Source of the DNA: Furcasterigmium furcatum
Taxonomy: Eukaryota > Ascomycota > Sordariomycetes > Glomerellales > Plectosphaerellaceae
Length of the DNA stretch: 64,000 bases
Assembly: GCA_001599815.1 (NCBI GenBank)
Contig: BCIA01000003.1
Location: forward strand, 3,472,001 to 3,536,000
Direction of reading: 5' to 3'
Within the stretch, counting starts at the first letter, position 1, and each line of letters opens with the position of its first letter. The notes below the pieces were generated by a model. It had not been told where the DNA came from. It saw only the letters and a list, made by a program, of their open reading frames with translations, and searched no databases. The position numbers were made by a program, and so were the translations under genes. Positions 30,150 to 42,257 of this stretch are shown here, piece after piece.

Positions 30150-33100
30150 CTTGACGTTAGCAAACCAGACGTGACGGCGGCTCCTGGTGTAATTGGAGGA
30201 GGAGGAGGAGGAGGATTATTGGAGGGGTCGCGGTCAACAGAAAAGCAGATACGGGTAAAAGTTTTGGTGCCTTTTTCGCGTTGACTCTTATCTTATCAGA
30301 CCATCCCACTTTCGAGATGGGTCGGCGGTGAATGTTTGTCGCATGACTAAGACAAGGGACTCGACCAGCCCACCATTGTCAAGTTTCTCAATACTGTTGC
30401 CGCTTTTGCTGGTTTGGAAGACCGTCAGATCTCCATGTTCGACTGCGATTCACCAGGCTGCGAACAGATTCAGTCATAATTTTGAACAGAGTTGCTTGAA
30501 CTGGATTGTTCGGAGTGAAGGCACTCTAACGTCGAGTTTTGTTGCATACGGATACGTATGTATGAGTCGAGTCTTCAACTGAAGCGTAGAAGTAGAACGA
30601 TGCTCAGGTTCACCCCAGGGATGAATGCCCGGTCAATGCGATCAGCATAAGTAACCCCCTGAAATCGTTTCTCTCGAGTCAAATTATTACTTATAGACTA
30701 AGGAAAGAGTCGAATCCAACCATGGCGCGAAAGGGGTCCATTGCTTCAGTCAGACGGGAAGAAACCAGTCAGGTGTGTCGGCAGCGAAGGTTGTTCAGCC
30801 TGGTCTACTCAAAAAGGGGTCTGGGACCCCACGCAGACTACCTCACTTAAGTAATAAGGTGTACTGATAATCATAACATGTAAAAATCAGGTGGCCACTA
30901 GAGAGAATACTCTGGTAGCCAAAGGGATAGGCCACACTCATCGACCCTTTTGGCAATCCTTCCGGGTCGCGCGGTATGTGACTGTTGCGCCATGTAGCCA
31001 TTTGCGACGTGAAACCAAGAAAACTATACCTATGAACCCCGGATAGGTGAGAACAATAGCAAACGATGACCTGCACACTGAACAAATTCCCCCGGCTCGA
31101 GGCGGGAGGTACAGATGCATGGCATTGGATGTTGAATGACTGAGCTCGCACTTCAGCCAACTTAGCCTTTAGAGTCCAACTCGGCATGATCTGACTATTA
31201 GATCATCGCATCTGAGTCTGGTGTTTCCTCAAGTTCTGCACATACTCAGTCGAGTCCTCTCGACTGAGGGTGGCACCACTGGCAGTCCAGCTCACCCCAC
31301 GTCACTTACACGGAATAGCTTCAAAAGCGGCAGCACCTCTCGACCACATCCAGACACGAATCCCTCGAGCCATCACACATACCCCTGCGCGCGTCTCTTG
31401 TTTCCTGATGCAGCTCAAGTCTCATGCACGGCCAGCCAGCTTGATGCGACGACCGGGAACTCTTCCTGAGAAGGCCATGGAGAGAGAGAGAGAGCCAGAG
31501 TCCTGATCCGCCTGATTTGAGCACATGAGCTGTCGACTTGATCTAGCAGACTTGGCGTACAGCGTCGGAGGGGGACAGGGCCAGTGGCTGTCTATTAGCG
31601 CGATGGACTTATTTGGTGTCAACACAAAGTAGCTATCTGGACCTGGCCAGACTCGACGGGCGAGGAGGAGGGTCTTTGGAGGGCAATCCTCGCAGTATAC
31701 GGAGCAGTCGTATTGCATGGATCTTCATGCCTGATACCCAAGTTACTTCCACTGTATGCTGCTGCTGCATGCCAGTTTTCCGCCCAATTGCCAAGTCAGA
31801 AATGCTGTACCGAGCAGCACATGTCGCTGGCGCTCGTCGGTCAATCAATCAACAGGGCTTATCACACCCATCACACTCTCACATCAGCCCAACCCGGTAT
31901 GGTCTTGGCTATTTGCGCAAACCCGGCTTTTTAGCCAGCCAGCCAGCCAGCCGGCCAGCCATCGTTTCCCAAACTCAAGTCTCCGGCGAGACGAGGGCCA
32001 GCAGCAAAAGGGGAGGAGAGGAGGAAGAGGAGGAGGCCAAGGCCTGGTACGCACTTGTGTCACCCGGACTCTTTTTGTCCGCCATCGCCTGTCTCGCCCA
32101 CCCTCCCTCACTCTCTCTTTCTCTCCCTCCCTTCCTGGATTCATTTTTCTCTTACTGCCTACCAACTAATTAGGAGGTACTGGACGGAACCAGATCCCGT
32201 GTCGGCCCGCCTAATAAATCTTTCCATTTCCACCCGCTGCTAGGTGCATCACGACTCAACAGACGACGGGCCGTCTCTTCTCTCTGCAATCAATCACTCT
32301 CGGTCCCCCCACTTAATCCTTGTGCATTGGATCCTCGTCCTTCTTTTCTTTTCACACATGTCCGAGTCTGCCACGATACTCCCGAGTTCCCGTCACATCA
32401 TCCATCCCCCTTCAAACTCTTCTGCCACCAACCTGTCCTCTAATTATTACATCTCGCACTTGGAATCAACCATCCCCATCTGCAACATCACCCGCCACGA
32501 TTAGGCACACAGTTAGAACAATCACTCGTCTCCTGGGAACTCCGCCCGGCCGAGTCTCCTCTCTCTCTCGGTCTCCTTCCCACGGCTTGGCCGGCTTGAG
32601 TGGCAATCTTTTACCCCTAGTCCAGTCCGCAGTTCCCATCAACCCCCGGTCGCAACTTACAAAAAACACAACTTGTTCCCCATCTCGAGTCAAGACCATC
32701 CTCTCTCTGTCTGAACTCCATCGACTCCCCCCCCCCCCTCCGGCTCGTATTCCACTATCAACAGTGGTAACCTAGCCTACGAGCCCGTCACCTCCCCTTC
32801 AGCCCCGAGTCGCACTGGCCAAACTCTACTCGTTCAGCTGCGCAACTGGTTACTGCCCGCTGTGGGACGATTACAATCACCTGCGATCGACGCGCGCCGT
32901 CGACAACAACACCCGGCGGCCACCACCAGCTGATAACCCTCCACTTCCCAGCAGGTTTCTGTCTGATCCAGACAGAGTCTTTGCACCGTAAGTCACCTCA
33001 GTCGTACGCTTTCGTCCTCACCTCACCTCACCTCACCTCGTCGGACTGAGGGGGCGGCCGCTTGTCTCACCTGAACAACGTGCCACCGAGTGAATCCCTC

Positions 33101-33410
33101 CCCTCCCTCCTCCTCCTCCCGGAGCAGCCAACCTGTTTGGCTCGCTTTCGCCTTTTTTCGCCCGCCGTCTGATCTGCCCATTCATCATACACCATTCATC
33201 CCCACTGTCAAAACCCAGACAGACAACACGTAAGACGGCGGCGGCGGCACACGCACCACACACACAAACACAGCCATCCCTCTTGCCTCATTTTCATTCC
33301 ATCAACACCCACCATCGCGTCTTATCGCGCAAGCACTTCCCCCCATGTCGTGACTCGGCTGTTGACTTGTCATCTCTCAGTCCTGAGCATTTCACCTGGA
33401 TTAGCCCGCC
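30150..33410. other. 3.3-kb intergenic region: divergent promoters of CTP synthase and the sirtuin gene
   Basis: No gene was recognised. Next to CTP synthase lies a (GGA)n tract at about 30,195-30,216. The middle (30.3-31.6 kb) is compositionally bland. From 31.9 kb rightwards the plus strand becomes pyrimidine-rich, with a (CCAG)n run near 31,934-31,957, a C11 run near 32,730 and (CTCAC)n at 33,017-33,039. A GTAAGT at 32,988-32,993 and a CATCTCTCAG at about 33,371-33,380 could bound an intron in the sirtuin 5' leader. Confidence 0.4.
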
Positions 33411-35064
33411 ATGACGGGAAAATCAGCACAGCGTCGCGCCGCGGCCACCCGGGCAGCAGCCAAGATCCAGAGGCCAACAAAGTCTGAAGAAAAGACTTTC
33501 ACCGTCAAGACTGTCGAGGTCTCTCCCGATAGTGATGACACCGACTCCAAACACCAGCTCGGCCTCCGAGAACTCGAAGACCGGGTATGCGATGTCAGAG
33601 AGTCCTGTTGGTCAAATGAATCCTTGTTCGAGGACATCATAGAAGGCATCGAGGAGGCCAAGTTGAATGCCGCCGGTCAGCCTCCAACGCCCACCAACCC
33701 TCCCGCGCACTTGGCCCATCACAGCTAACGCATGTCCAGACTCCGATACCTGTTCGCCTGACGAGGCGTACATGCTGCGTCGGCTGTTGAGGGACGTCGG
33801 CCCTTCAGAGTTCTGCAAGCGAACCGTCGACTGCGGCCGCTACACCATTAGGAGGCTCCTCTCGGCCTTCAGCATCAGGCCTCCTTCATTTCTCGAGGGC
33901 GCGGGCGACGAAGCCCTTTTCAGCCTGCTCACACTTGCATTTAGCAGAGAGCTGTCAAAGCGAGCGAAGATCTCGAAATTCAACTCGATGGATGACGCCA
34001 TCCATCTGCTCAACAAAAGCAAAAATATCATGGTCATCACGGGCGCCGGCATCTCAACCTCACTCGGCATTCCTGATTTCCGTTCCAAGAACACCGGTCT
34101 CTACGCCCAGCTCGACAAGCTGGGCCTCGCCATCAACGACCCCCAGGAGGTCTTTGACATCTCCATCTTCAGGGAGGACCCAACCATCTTCTTCTCCGTC
34201 GCCAAAGAAATCCTCGTTAAGACGAAGAACTTCAGCCCGACACACCACTTCATCGCTCACCTCAACCGCATGGGCAAGCTTCTGACAAACTACACCCAGA
34301 ACATCGACAATGTCGAGGCCCTCGCCGGCATCGACCCCGAGCGCATGATCCAGTGCCACGGCTCCTTCGCCACCGCCACCTGCCTGGTCTGCGGCTTCAA
34401 GTGTCCCGGCGAGGACATCTTCCCTGACATACACGCCAAGCGCATCCCCCGCTGCCCGCGCTGCGTCAAGAAGCTGCAGCAGGTCCGTCCGGGGGGCCGC
34501 ATGAAGCGCAAGCGTTCCACAGGAGTCGCCTCCAGCGCCTCGTCTACCACCTCTCGCAAGCGAGGCAGCGCTCGCCGACGCAATGGCGGCGACTCGGACG
34601 ACGACGACTCCGAGTACGACATCCCCCAGGCAGGCATCATGAAGCCCGACATCACCTTCTTCGGCGAGGACCTCCCCGATGCCTTTGGCCGTCGCCTCGC
34701 CTCCCACGACCGCGAGCTTGTCGATCTCGTCCTCGTCATCGGCACGAGTCTCAAGGTCACCCCTGTCTCCGAGATCGTTTCCTGGCTTCCCGCCCACGTT
34801 CCCCAGATCTGCATCTCCCTCGACCCCATTCAGCACATGAACTTCGACATTGACCTGCTGGGTGAGTGCGACATCGTCGTCTCCGAGCTCGCCAGGCGGG
34901 CCGGCTGGCCACTCACCCATGACATGATCCCCAAGGGCCAGGTCATCGAGGTCACCACGGAGCAGGGCTTCCAACACCGCCACCGCTTCAATCAGGTGCA
35001 CCCGGCCAAGTCGGCCAAGCAGTCCGAGCCGACGCTTGTGATCAAGGGACCGAATGGGGCGTGA
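33411..35064 (+). CDS. SIR2: Sir2-family NAD-dependent deacetylase (Sir2/Hst1 type)
   Basis: Exons 33411-33675 and 33740-35064 (64-nt intron: GTCAGC donor, GCTAAC branch, TCCAG acceptor) give 529 aa. The enzyme removes acetyl groups from histones and other proteins using NAD+, usually for silencing. The Rossmann motif GAGIS lies at 190-194, followed by GIPDFRS; TQNID precedes the catalytic His295 in CHG. A zinc ribbon is formed by Cys303/306 and Cys327/330. KPDITFFGE and GTSLKVTPVSEI follow, typical of the class I nuclear branch. The 150-residue N-terminal helical extension (ending ISKFNSMDDAIHLL) also fits Sir2/Hst1. About 45 residues of Lys/Arg/Ser and then acidic sequence (KRKRSTG to DSDDDDSEYD) are inserted after the zinc ribbon and may act as a nuclear signal. 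Confidence 0.93.
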
Positions 35065-35652
35065 TCGTCACCATCTGCATTACCGCGCATTGCGACCTGC
35101 GCTTTTCTAGTGCTCGAAGAGTATTTCTCTCCTACCCCGCCCGTCTCGAACCTGTTCAGACCAGCATCAGAGATGCATAATGCCCACATTTTCTTTTTTT
35201 TTCTCCGATTCCCGCGTCCGGTCCTCGAAGAACACGAGGATGCTATCTGGAACCCGGACTCTTTTACAAGCCTGATTTATTGTTCTCGGTCTTGTCGACG
35301 TCTCGTGTACACATCGGTTTATTCATTGCACATTTACTGTTGAGGGGGGTTTATAGATACCACACGCGCCGAGGACGAGCAGGCGTGCTGCCCGCGTTGT
35401 CCGAGGCTTTATGTTTCTGTTCAGAGAATATCTTATGAGTTTGTGCGAGCTGGACGTGAGATGGACGCGGGCTGGACGACCATCGGCGTAGAGTGGAGAG
35501 ACCGAATAGCCGCGGATTGCTGAGTGAAAAAGACTACTTCATCTTCTACCGACCTGGTTACTGAGTGAAAAATTGGTGATGCACACGGGTGAAGCAGACG
35601 AGATTAACACCTATTCATAATCCTCCTGACCCTCTGCCTGAGTCGGCGCTCT
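35065..35652. other. Convergent 3' region between the sirtuin and SCYL2-like genes
   Basis: Two genes end here. The stretch has T-rich tracts near 35,195-35,205 and no recognisable gene. Confidence 0.5.
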
Positions 35653-38600
35653 CTATATGAGACTCTGGTATTTATCCAAACCTGAAGCAGGTTGCTGCTG
35701 CTGCTGTTGGGGCTTTTGTTGCTGGCCACCCATCATGCTACTCATGCTTCCACCTGTGGTACTGCGCGCCATTGCAGCCATTGAGTTCATGCTCCCAGCC
35801 GCCTGCTGCTGCTGCTGCTGCTGCTGCTGGGCCATCATACCCATGCCCATGCCAGTCCCGCTTGGCTGGCGGTTCATCGACCCCATCCCCATACCGGACA
35901 GCTGCCCCCCCGAAGGCGGCGGGAGACTGAATCCGCCAGAGCTGGGAGAGGAAACAGTCCCCCCCGGCGGCGGGGGCAGCGAGAACGACCCCTGCGACTG
36001 GGACATCGCCGGCCTCTGCGCGCCGAGCGACATCCCCCCCATCTGGGAGCTCATGGCCCCGGTACCCGTCGACGCCCAAGGGTTCGCGGCCGCGCCGGAA
36101 GAGGCGGTGGACCAGTTCATAGCCGCCTGCTGCTGCGCCGCGGGCTGCAGCGGCTGGGAGAACTGCGTCGTCGTGGGCGTCATGGCCTGGAAGCCGCCCA
36201 GGTCGGGCGTCACGGTCCTGAAACCCGGCTGCGCCTGGGCCTTGACGGCACCGAACTGGCTCGCGGCCGGGCTGACCGCCTGCGACGGACTGGGCGTGGA
36301 CCACGAGAACGTCGCCGCCTTGGGGGTGTTCGCCCTCGAGCTCGTCGACGTTCTCGCCGTGGCGGTAGCCGCGGGCTCGTCCCATGCCGCAGAGAAGGCG
36401 TCCGCCGGCCCGGCGGCGGCGGAGATGGACGCGCGGCCCTTGACGAGCTGCTCGAAGTCGTTCTCCGACGCGCCGTTGGTGCTGTCGAAGGCGGTGCCTG
36501 AGACGCCGCCGAACGCGAGGAAGTCCTCCGTCGCGCCGGGGGCGGGGTTGCCGTTGCCCGTCTGACTGAGCTCTTGCAGCTTCTTGGTCTGCTCGTCCTC
36601 GACGCGGCGGGAGAGGGACTTTACGAGATCCATGAAGGCGTTGAACTGCTTGAGGTTCAGGAGGGGGCCGAGGGACATGCTCCAGAGGATGGGGAGGATT
36701 TCCATGGCGACGAAGTCAGCGTCGGCCGCCTCGCCGACGACGCGGAGGACGCTGTGCGCTGCCATCATGACGGCGGGCTCTTTGGTCTTGATGGCCTTGA
36801 TGAGCGGGATGATCTTCTCCTGCATGGTGTACTTGTCGAGCATACTGGAGGAGGAGGTGGGTTTCTTTGAGTTGGAGCTGAAGTCGCCGAGGCCATCGGA
36901 CTGTTGGGCGTCGTTGGAACCGCCACAGAGGACGACGAAGGCCTGGCAACCGCGGACCTTGATGGCGAGGCTGCTTGTGCGGCTGAAGACGGCGGCGATG
37001 ACGGGGAAGAGCTCGTTCTTGATGGTGCTGAAGTCGAGGACTGGGAGGACGGCGGGAAGACCCCTGAGAGCCGCGTCGACGACGGCTGGTGTGGCGGACT
37101 CGATGGCAGCCATGATGATGGGGAGAATGTCTGAGAGGAGTTAGTGATAAGCCGCAAGGGCTTTTGTGGGGATGTGAGTCTCACCGTCAGTGAACTCCTT
37201 GCCGCCGCAGTTATTGGAGATCAGCGACATATTCTCAAGAACAACCATCAGGCCAGCATCCTTGGCAGGATCACGTTGTGGTTCCTGCTGCTCCTTATCC
37301 TTCTTCCCGGTGACGACGAAGATCTCCTTGAGGCTCATGCGGACCTTGTCACTGAACACACGCTTGGCCGAGGGCAGGAGCTCGATAATCTTGAAGACGT
37401 TCTGGAGGATCAGGGATATCAGGTCCTTGTCTTTCATCTCCTCGAGAAGCGCCGGGAGTAGCTTCTTCTCCATCACGGATTTGGGGAATGAGGGCAGGAC
37501 TTTGACTAGGCCTCTCATGAATTGGGCCTTTTCGTTTGGTGTCTTGGCTGGGAATTCCTCCAGGAAGCGGATTGTCGAGACAAGAATATTGTCGAAGAAC
37601 TCGCTGTTCTGGAACTCGCTTGCAGTCATACGCTGTGCTGGTCGACGGGTGATGAGCCTCGGCAGGACATGGGATGACAAGTCCCGGGGTAAGGGCCTCG
37701 ATGACATGAAGTTATTAGAAGACGTCGGCATGGTAGATGAGGAGGTGAACAGCCTCTTATATGATGAGACGCTGCCGTGGCTCTCTAGAGGCGAGGTGTG
37801 AGGGGAGTTGTAGAGGGCAACACACAGCAAGCCCAGCGAGAACATGTCAGCAGAGCTTGTGAGATTGTTATCCAAGACAAAGTCAGGGGATGTATAGTCC
37901 AGGTTCAGCTGGACGAAGCGTGGCAGCCGTGGGTCGAGGTTCAAGATCTCACCCAGGCTGATCGGCTGGAAGGACGTAGGCTTGCTGGAGTTTTCTGGCG
38001 GACTGCAAAAGGCCAAACCGCTGATCTTCCAGTCAGACTGTCTCGCTGTTAGCATTTCTCCTCCATGCCTCGACGACGGTCCATGGCACCCACCTTTGCG
38101 TTGACCAGAATCGCCTCAGGAGTCAGGTTGCCGTGCACCAAGCCAGCATTATCGTGCAAAAACTCCAGCGCCTTGCTGACCTGCAGCAACCCCTTTTGAA
38201 TCTCGAGCTCGTCGATCTCAAGCTCGCGCCGTCTCCGCACGCCGTCGGAGTCCTCGGTGACATATCGACTGGAGCGACCTCCCACGCCGCCAGCTCGTTC
38301 TTGGTCATCCTTCTCTTGCAGCAAGCTGGCCAATGACGCAGTGACCGCCTCTGTGACGAACTGCAAGCCTCCACCTCTTGTGTCCTCGACTGGCTCGACC
38401 AGCTCGAGGATGCTAGGATGACGCAGCTTCGCCAGACTCGAAGCCTCCTTCTTTAAGCGCTCGACAACCTCTTCTGCGGCGCGCTTGAAGGCGGATGCGC
38501 CGCTTCGCCCCAAGCTCTGGCCATGGCCCTCAAGGGACTTCTTGTCGAAGACAAAGACACTGTAGGGCTTGCCGGTAGACTTCTTCTTGCAGTCGAAGAT

Positions 38601-38696
38601 CTTCCAAGGGCCGGCAGTCGAGGTCGGGTTCGGGGATATGGAGTAGTTTGCGGTGATGTTCGTCGAGGACATCGACTTGAACGCCGAGGAGAACAT
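35653..38696 (-). CDS. ppk32: SCY1-like pseudokinase (SCYL2/Ppk32 type)
   Basis: Exons 38696-38094, 38037-37185 and 37130-35653 (introns of 56 and 54 nt, all in phase) give 977 aa. SCYL2/CVAK104-type proteins are clathrin-associated pseudokinases acting in endosome-Golgi traffic. The N-terminal kinase fold (about residues 25-330) lacks key residues: the catalytic loop reads LVHGNLTPEAIL, not HRD, and the DFG position reads ISG, so phosphotransfer is unlikely. A HEAT-repeat region follows (about 350-680). The tail is Ser/Gly/Met/Gln-rich with three SLPPP blocks, a glutamine run encoded mostly by CAG (35,806-35,830 complement) and an ending DKYQSLI. It diverges from the aminotransferase gene. 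Confidence 0.9.
35806..35830 (-). repeat. CAG trinucleotide repeat coding polyglutamine
   Basis: About eight uninterrupted CAG codons (CTG on the plus strand) in the C-terminal tail of the SCYL2-like gene. A second, shorter and impure run lies at about 35,695-35,725. Such runs are prone to length change between strains. Confidence 0.8.
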
Positions 38697-39697
38697 GATT
38701 GCGTCTCGATGCGCGCTGGCTCACGGACGGAGGGATGTCGGTCGTGGAAGCTCGATCTTCATGACGGATAAGGGGGCAGAGTGTATTCGTGGCTCGAGGA
38801 GCGCTGGGCCCCGGATGCGGTCGGAGCTGTCGCAATGCTGTGACGGGATGACAGGGCACAGAGAGGGCCTCGATCCAGGCATCCAACAGCACGGGGCTGA
38901 TTGCGCAAGGCGAATGGGCTCGCGACAGGAGGCGGGTGATTACTGGTGTTGTTGCAGAGCTGAGCTGCGACAAAATGTCCACGCACGCTGATGTCGTATC
39001 TTTGGGCGCTGCCGCCTTGGGAGTACTGGGCTGTCCACCTTAGCCAAGCTGGGCGTGCATTGCGGGAGCCCCACCCAAGCTCCGGGCCTCGCTAAGTGCC
39101 CTGCGTCTGACTTTAGTGGACATTGAGGCTGCTGGGTGTCTTCAAAATGGACATTTAGGGGTTCATGATAAGAGTCTATGCTGATTGGCCCGTCAGCCTC
39201 TTGCACACGACCCCCCGATACCTCGAGCCGCTCTCGGCGACTGACAAGCGGACTCGACACCGATATCATGAAGACAAAAGGTCAGTCATACAACTAAAGT
39301 GAGTCACATCAGACCCTAAGAAGCCATTCCACTTTTATAATATACTATATGTGACGTTCTGGGTCGGTTTAACGTGCTATGCACCAAGTCCCTCGGCTTC
39401 CACGATGCCCCCAATGTGGGGCCGCCGCATTTCCCGAGAGCGCGGTCAAGGAAATCAACGGCTCAAGACTCCGATCAACCTCCGACACGGGGAACTTCTG
39501 CTGCTCTGACTCCCGCCTCGCGCCCTTCTTCACACACCTTGCATGCGCCCATCTCCTTTCTTTAAATCGGCATTGCGTCCTTCTGCAGACCGACTCCCCA
39601 ATTGAGCCCTTAGACTTCCTCTTTCCGAGAAACAGACTCTTGTCCAACCGTCGCGCCATCTTGGTCTTATCTCCCCGACCTCGCAAAATCCGTCGCC
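38697..39697. promoter_or_regulatory. Divergent promoter of SCYL2-like and aminotransferase genes with a CPC1/GCN4 site
   Basis: The 1.0-kb interval carries a perfect TGAGTCA at 39300-39306, about 0.4 kb upstream of the aminotransferase ATG. TGASTCA is the site of GCN4/CPC1, which activates amino-acid biosynthesis genes on starvation. An AT-rich TTTATAATATACTATA stretch lies just right of it (about 39,334-39,349). No coding gene was seen. Confidence 0.45.
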
Positions 39698-40994
39698 ATG
39701 ATGCGGCCACTTCTCCAACGCGCCTGCGCTGGCGCTCTGCGGTTACCTCGGACCTCACCTAGACTGCAAGCGACATGGCAGTCTGCCAGGCACCTCAGCA
39801 TCAAGCCCGAGGCTGCTTCCACCATCCAGCCCCTCGGCCTCGACGCCTCCAAGCTCACCATCGAGAAGACCCAGACTCCCGGCACCCTGGAGAAGCCGGA
39901 AGACCTCATTTTTGGTCGCAAGTTCACAGGTGAGGCTCCAATGCTTTCTCTTCGCCGCCGTGGCTTTTCTAATTCGTCTCCCAGATCACATGCTCGCCAT
40001 CGAGTGGAATCAGGACGAGGGATGGCTGGCCCCCAAGATCGTCCCGTACCAGAACCTCTCACTCGACCCCGCGACCTGCGTCTTCCACTACGCCTTCGAG
40101 TGCTTCGAGGGCATGAAGGCCTACAAGGATAGCCACGGCAAGATCAGGCTGTTCAGGCCGGACAAGAACATGGCCCGCTTCAACAAGTCCGCCGCCCGCA
40201 TCGCCCTCCCCACCTTCGAGCCCACTGCTCTTATCGACCTCGTCGCCCAGCTCGTCAAGGTCGACGAGCGCTTCATCCCCGACATGCGCGGCTACTCCCT
40301 CTACCTGCGCCCTACCATGATCGGCACCCAGAAGACCCTCGGCGTCGGTCCCCCCGGCTCCGCCCTGCTCTACGTGATCGCCTCCCCCGTCGGCCCCTAC
40401 TACCCCACGGGCTTCAAGGCCGTCTCCCTCGAGGCCACCGACTACGCCGTGCGCGCCTGGCCCGGCGGCGTCGGCGACAAGAAGCTCGGCGCCAACTACG
40501 CGCCCTGCATTCTGCCCCAGCTGGAGGCCGCCAGCCGCGGCCACCAGCAGAACCTCTGGCTCTTCGGCGAGGAGCAGTACGTCACCGAGGTCGGCACCAT
40601 GAATATGTTCGCCGCTATCAAGAACAAGCAGACCGGCCAGAAGGAGCTCGTCACCGCGCCCCTCGACGGCACCATCCTCGAGGGCGTCACCCGCGACTCC
40701 GTCCTGGCCCTGGCCCGCGAGAAGCTCGTCCCCGAGGGCTGGATGGTCTCGGAGCGCAAGTACACCATGCACGAGCTCGACGAGGCCGCCGAGGAGGGCC
40801 GCCTGATCGAGGCCTTTGGCGCCGGCACCGCGGCCATCGTCAGCCCCATCCGCTCCATTTCGTGGAAGGGCAAGACCGTCAGCTGCGGCCTGACCGAGGC
40901 CGAGGAGTCCGGCGAGATCGCGCTGAGGATGAAGGGCTGGATCGAGGGCAGGCAGTACGGCGACGAGGAGCACGAGTGGAGCTACGTGTGCTGA
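39698..40994 (+). CDS. BAT1: Mitochondrial branched-chain amino acid aminotransferase
   Basis: Exons 39698-39929 and 39985-40994 (55-nt intron, GTGAGG donor, TCCCAG acceptor) give 413 aa. The PLP-dependent enzyme performs the last step of leucine, isoleucine and valine synthesis, exchanging amino groups with glutamate. The first 35 residues (MMRPLLQRACAGALRLPR, ending RHLS) are Arg/Ala/Leu-rich with no acids, a mitochondrial presequence. Family landmarks follow: FHYAFECFEGMKAY, RLFRPDKNM, SLYLRPTMIGT, the PLP-lysine region GDKKLGANYAP (Lys244) and EVGTMNMF. MMR allows a start at either Met. The TGAGTCA upstream matches general amino-acid control. Confidence 0.95.
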
Positions 40995-41756
40995 TAGACG
41001 GCGTAATGGGCATGCAAAAGGGGGCGAGGTAGCGTCTTTGGATACCACAGCGATGTTGATGCATAGATATGCATAGATGAGAGAATCAAAGTCGGTATTG
41101 ACCAAAACGAGAAGAGCATGGAGGATCCAATCTCGATGGCCTTTGATCGCCGGGCGCGCGTCCGTACTAGTAGCCCGACTCCGCATTAGAGAGGGACGAT
41201 CATTGTGGTGTTGTACACCATCTCGTGCCTCACTTCCTTAAGCCCGGGATTCTGTGTGGCGGTCGAACAGCATGGAACTAACAGAACCAAAGGAAAGGGA
41301 CAGCGACTGCGCTTAGTGCCTCGCCAGGGTATACTCATTTTCGAGCGGGAGGACTCAGTTCAGATGGCGCATGTCTGTCCCCGAGTGTTCGCACTATCCC
41401 TAGCCCAACACCCTGGAGCTGAACAAACCAGAGTGGCCGGCCTCGCTCTGCATCGTCCATAGAGAAAAAGGAACGCGTGGGTTGACAGGGTGCCCACGGA
41501 AATCCATCTGTGCTCTCTCGGCTTTTCCAACATCATATCATCGCACATGGTGAACTGGTCGAGTTAAAGCGGAGAGCCGTTCGACTCATATTTGCAAATC
41601 TACCCGATCCGGACCGTGGTGAGCTCGTCTTGTAAAAGGGAAAAAGAACAATCATGTACAATTTCCAGGGGCCGGGGGAGACCGCCCCTCCTCTCAGAGC
41701 CTACACAGGCCATCCTCCTCTAAAATCATGCAGAACCGTATCCTTCGTCCACTCTC
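40995..41756. other. Convergent 3' region
   Basis: The aminotransferase and the complex I subunit gene converge here. No gene or RNA was recognised. A single ACGCGT at 41473-41478 is regarded as background. Confidence 0.5.
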
Positions 41757-42257
41757 CTACTTGCTTTCGGGCTCCGACAGGATGCCCTCCTTTTCTAACC
41801 TCCTCCTGGCCTCCTCGAGGGCCCAGGTATCAAGCCTGAGACAGATATGTCAGTACTCATCACTTCGACAAGCCAAAATGGCTCAAGCCCAACGTTGCGA
41901 TCGGCATGTGCCGGGCGGTCTATACCCCTCGCAGGGTCAACCGTACAGCACCATCCCGCCCGCCAACGTTGAGCCAAGCCCTCCGGGTCCTACTCACGAG
42001 GTATCAGGCTTGAAGGCAAGCACAACACCGGCGCCAACGATGCCGCCGCAGAAGAGGGTGTAGAAGGGGATCTCCCAGCCCTCGCGCTCGTACTTCTCGC
42101 CCGGCTTGACGCCGAACAGCCAGCCGGTCGGGGGATCGAAATCGGAGCCGCCGCCCTGGCGACGGGCGGTGACGGAGAAGGATCGCGAGGCCGCCTGGGG
42201 CTTGAGGGCGCGGGTAGCGGCGCGGGCCAGGGCCGCGCTCGGTCGTACAGCGGGCAT
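41757..42257 (-). CDS. NDUFB11: Mitochondrial complex I accessory subunit ESSS (NDUFB11-like)
   Basis: Exons 42257-41998 and 41835-41757 (162-nt intron with GTGAGT donor and CTCAG acceptor) give 112 aa. This is a one-helix accessory subunit in the membrane arm of NADH:ubiquinone oxidoreductase. The N-terminal about 33 residues are Arg/Ala/Ser-rich (RAATRALKPQAASRSF), a mitochondrial presequence. The ESSS signature GWLFGVKPGEKYEREGWE precedes one membrane helix (IPFYTLFCGGIVGAGVVLAF). The second exon codes only 26 residues (DTWALEEARRRLEKEGIL, then SEPESK), easily missed by frame-based calling; it restores the typical fungal C-terminus. Confidence 0.85.

Noticed and set aside
40059..41186. 375-codon minus-strand frame opposite the aminotransferase
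   Set aside because: Antisense shadow; Leu/Gly/Val/Asp-biased with no domain.
41473..41478. ACGCGT in the convergent 3' region
   Set aside because: Single copy between two gene ends; not a promoter.
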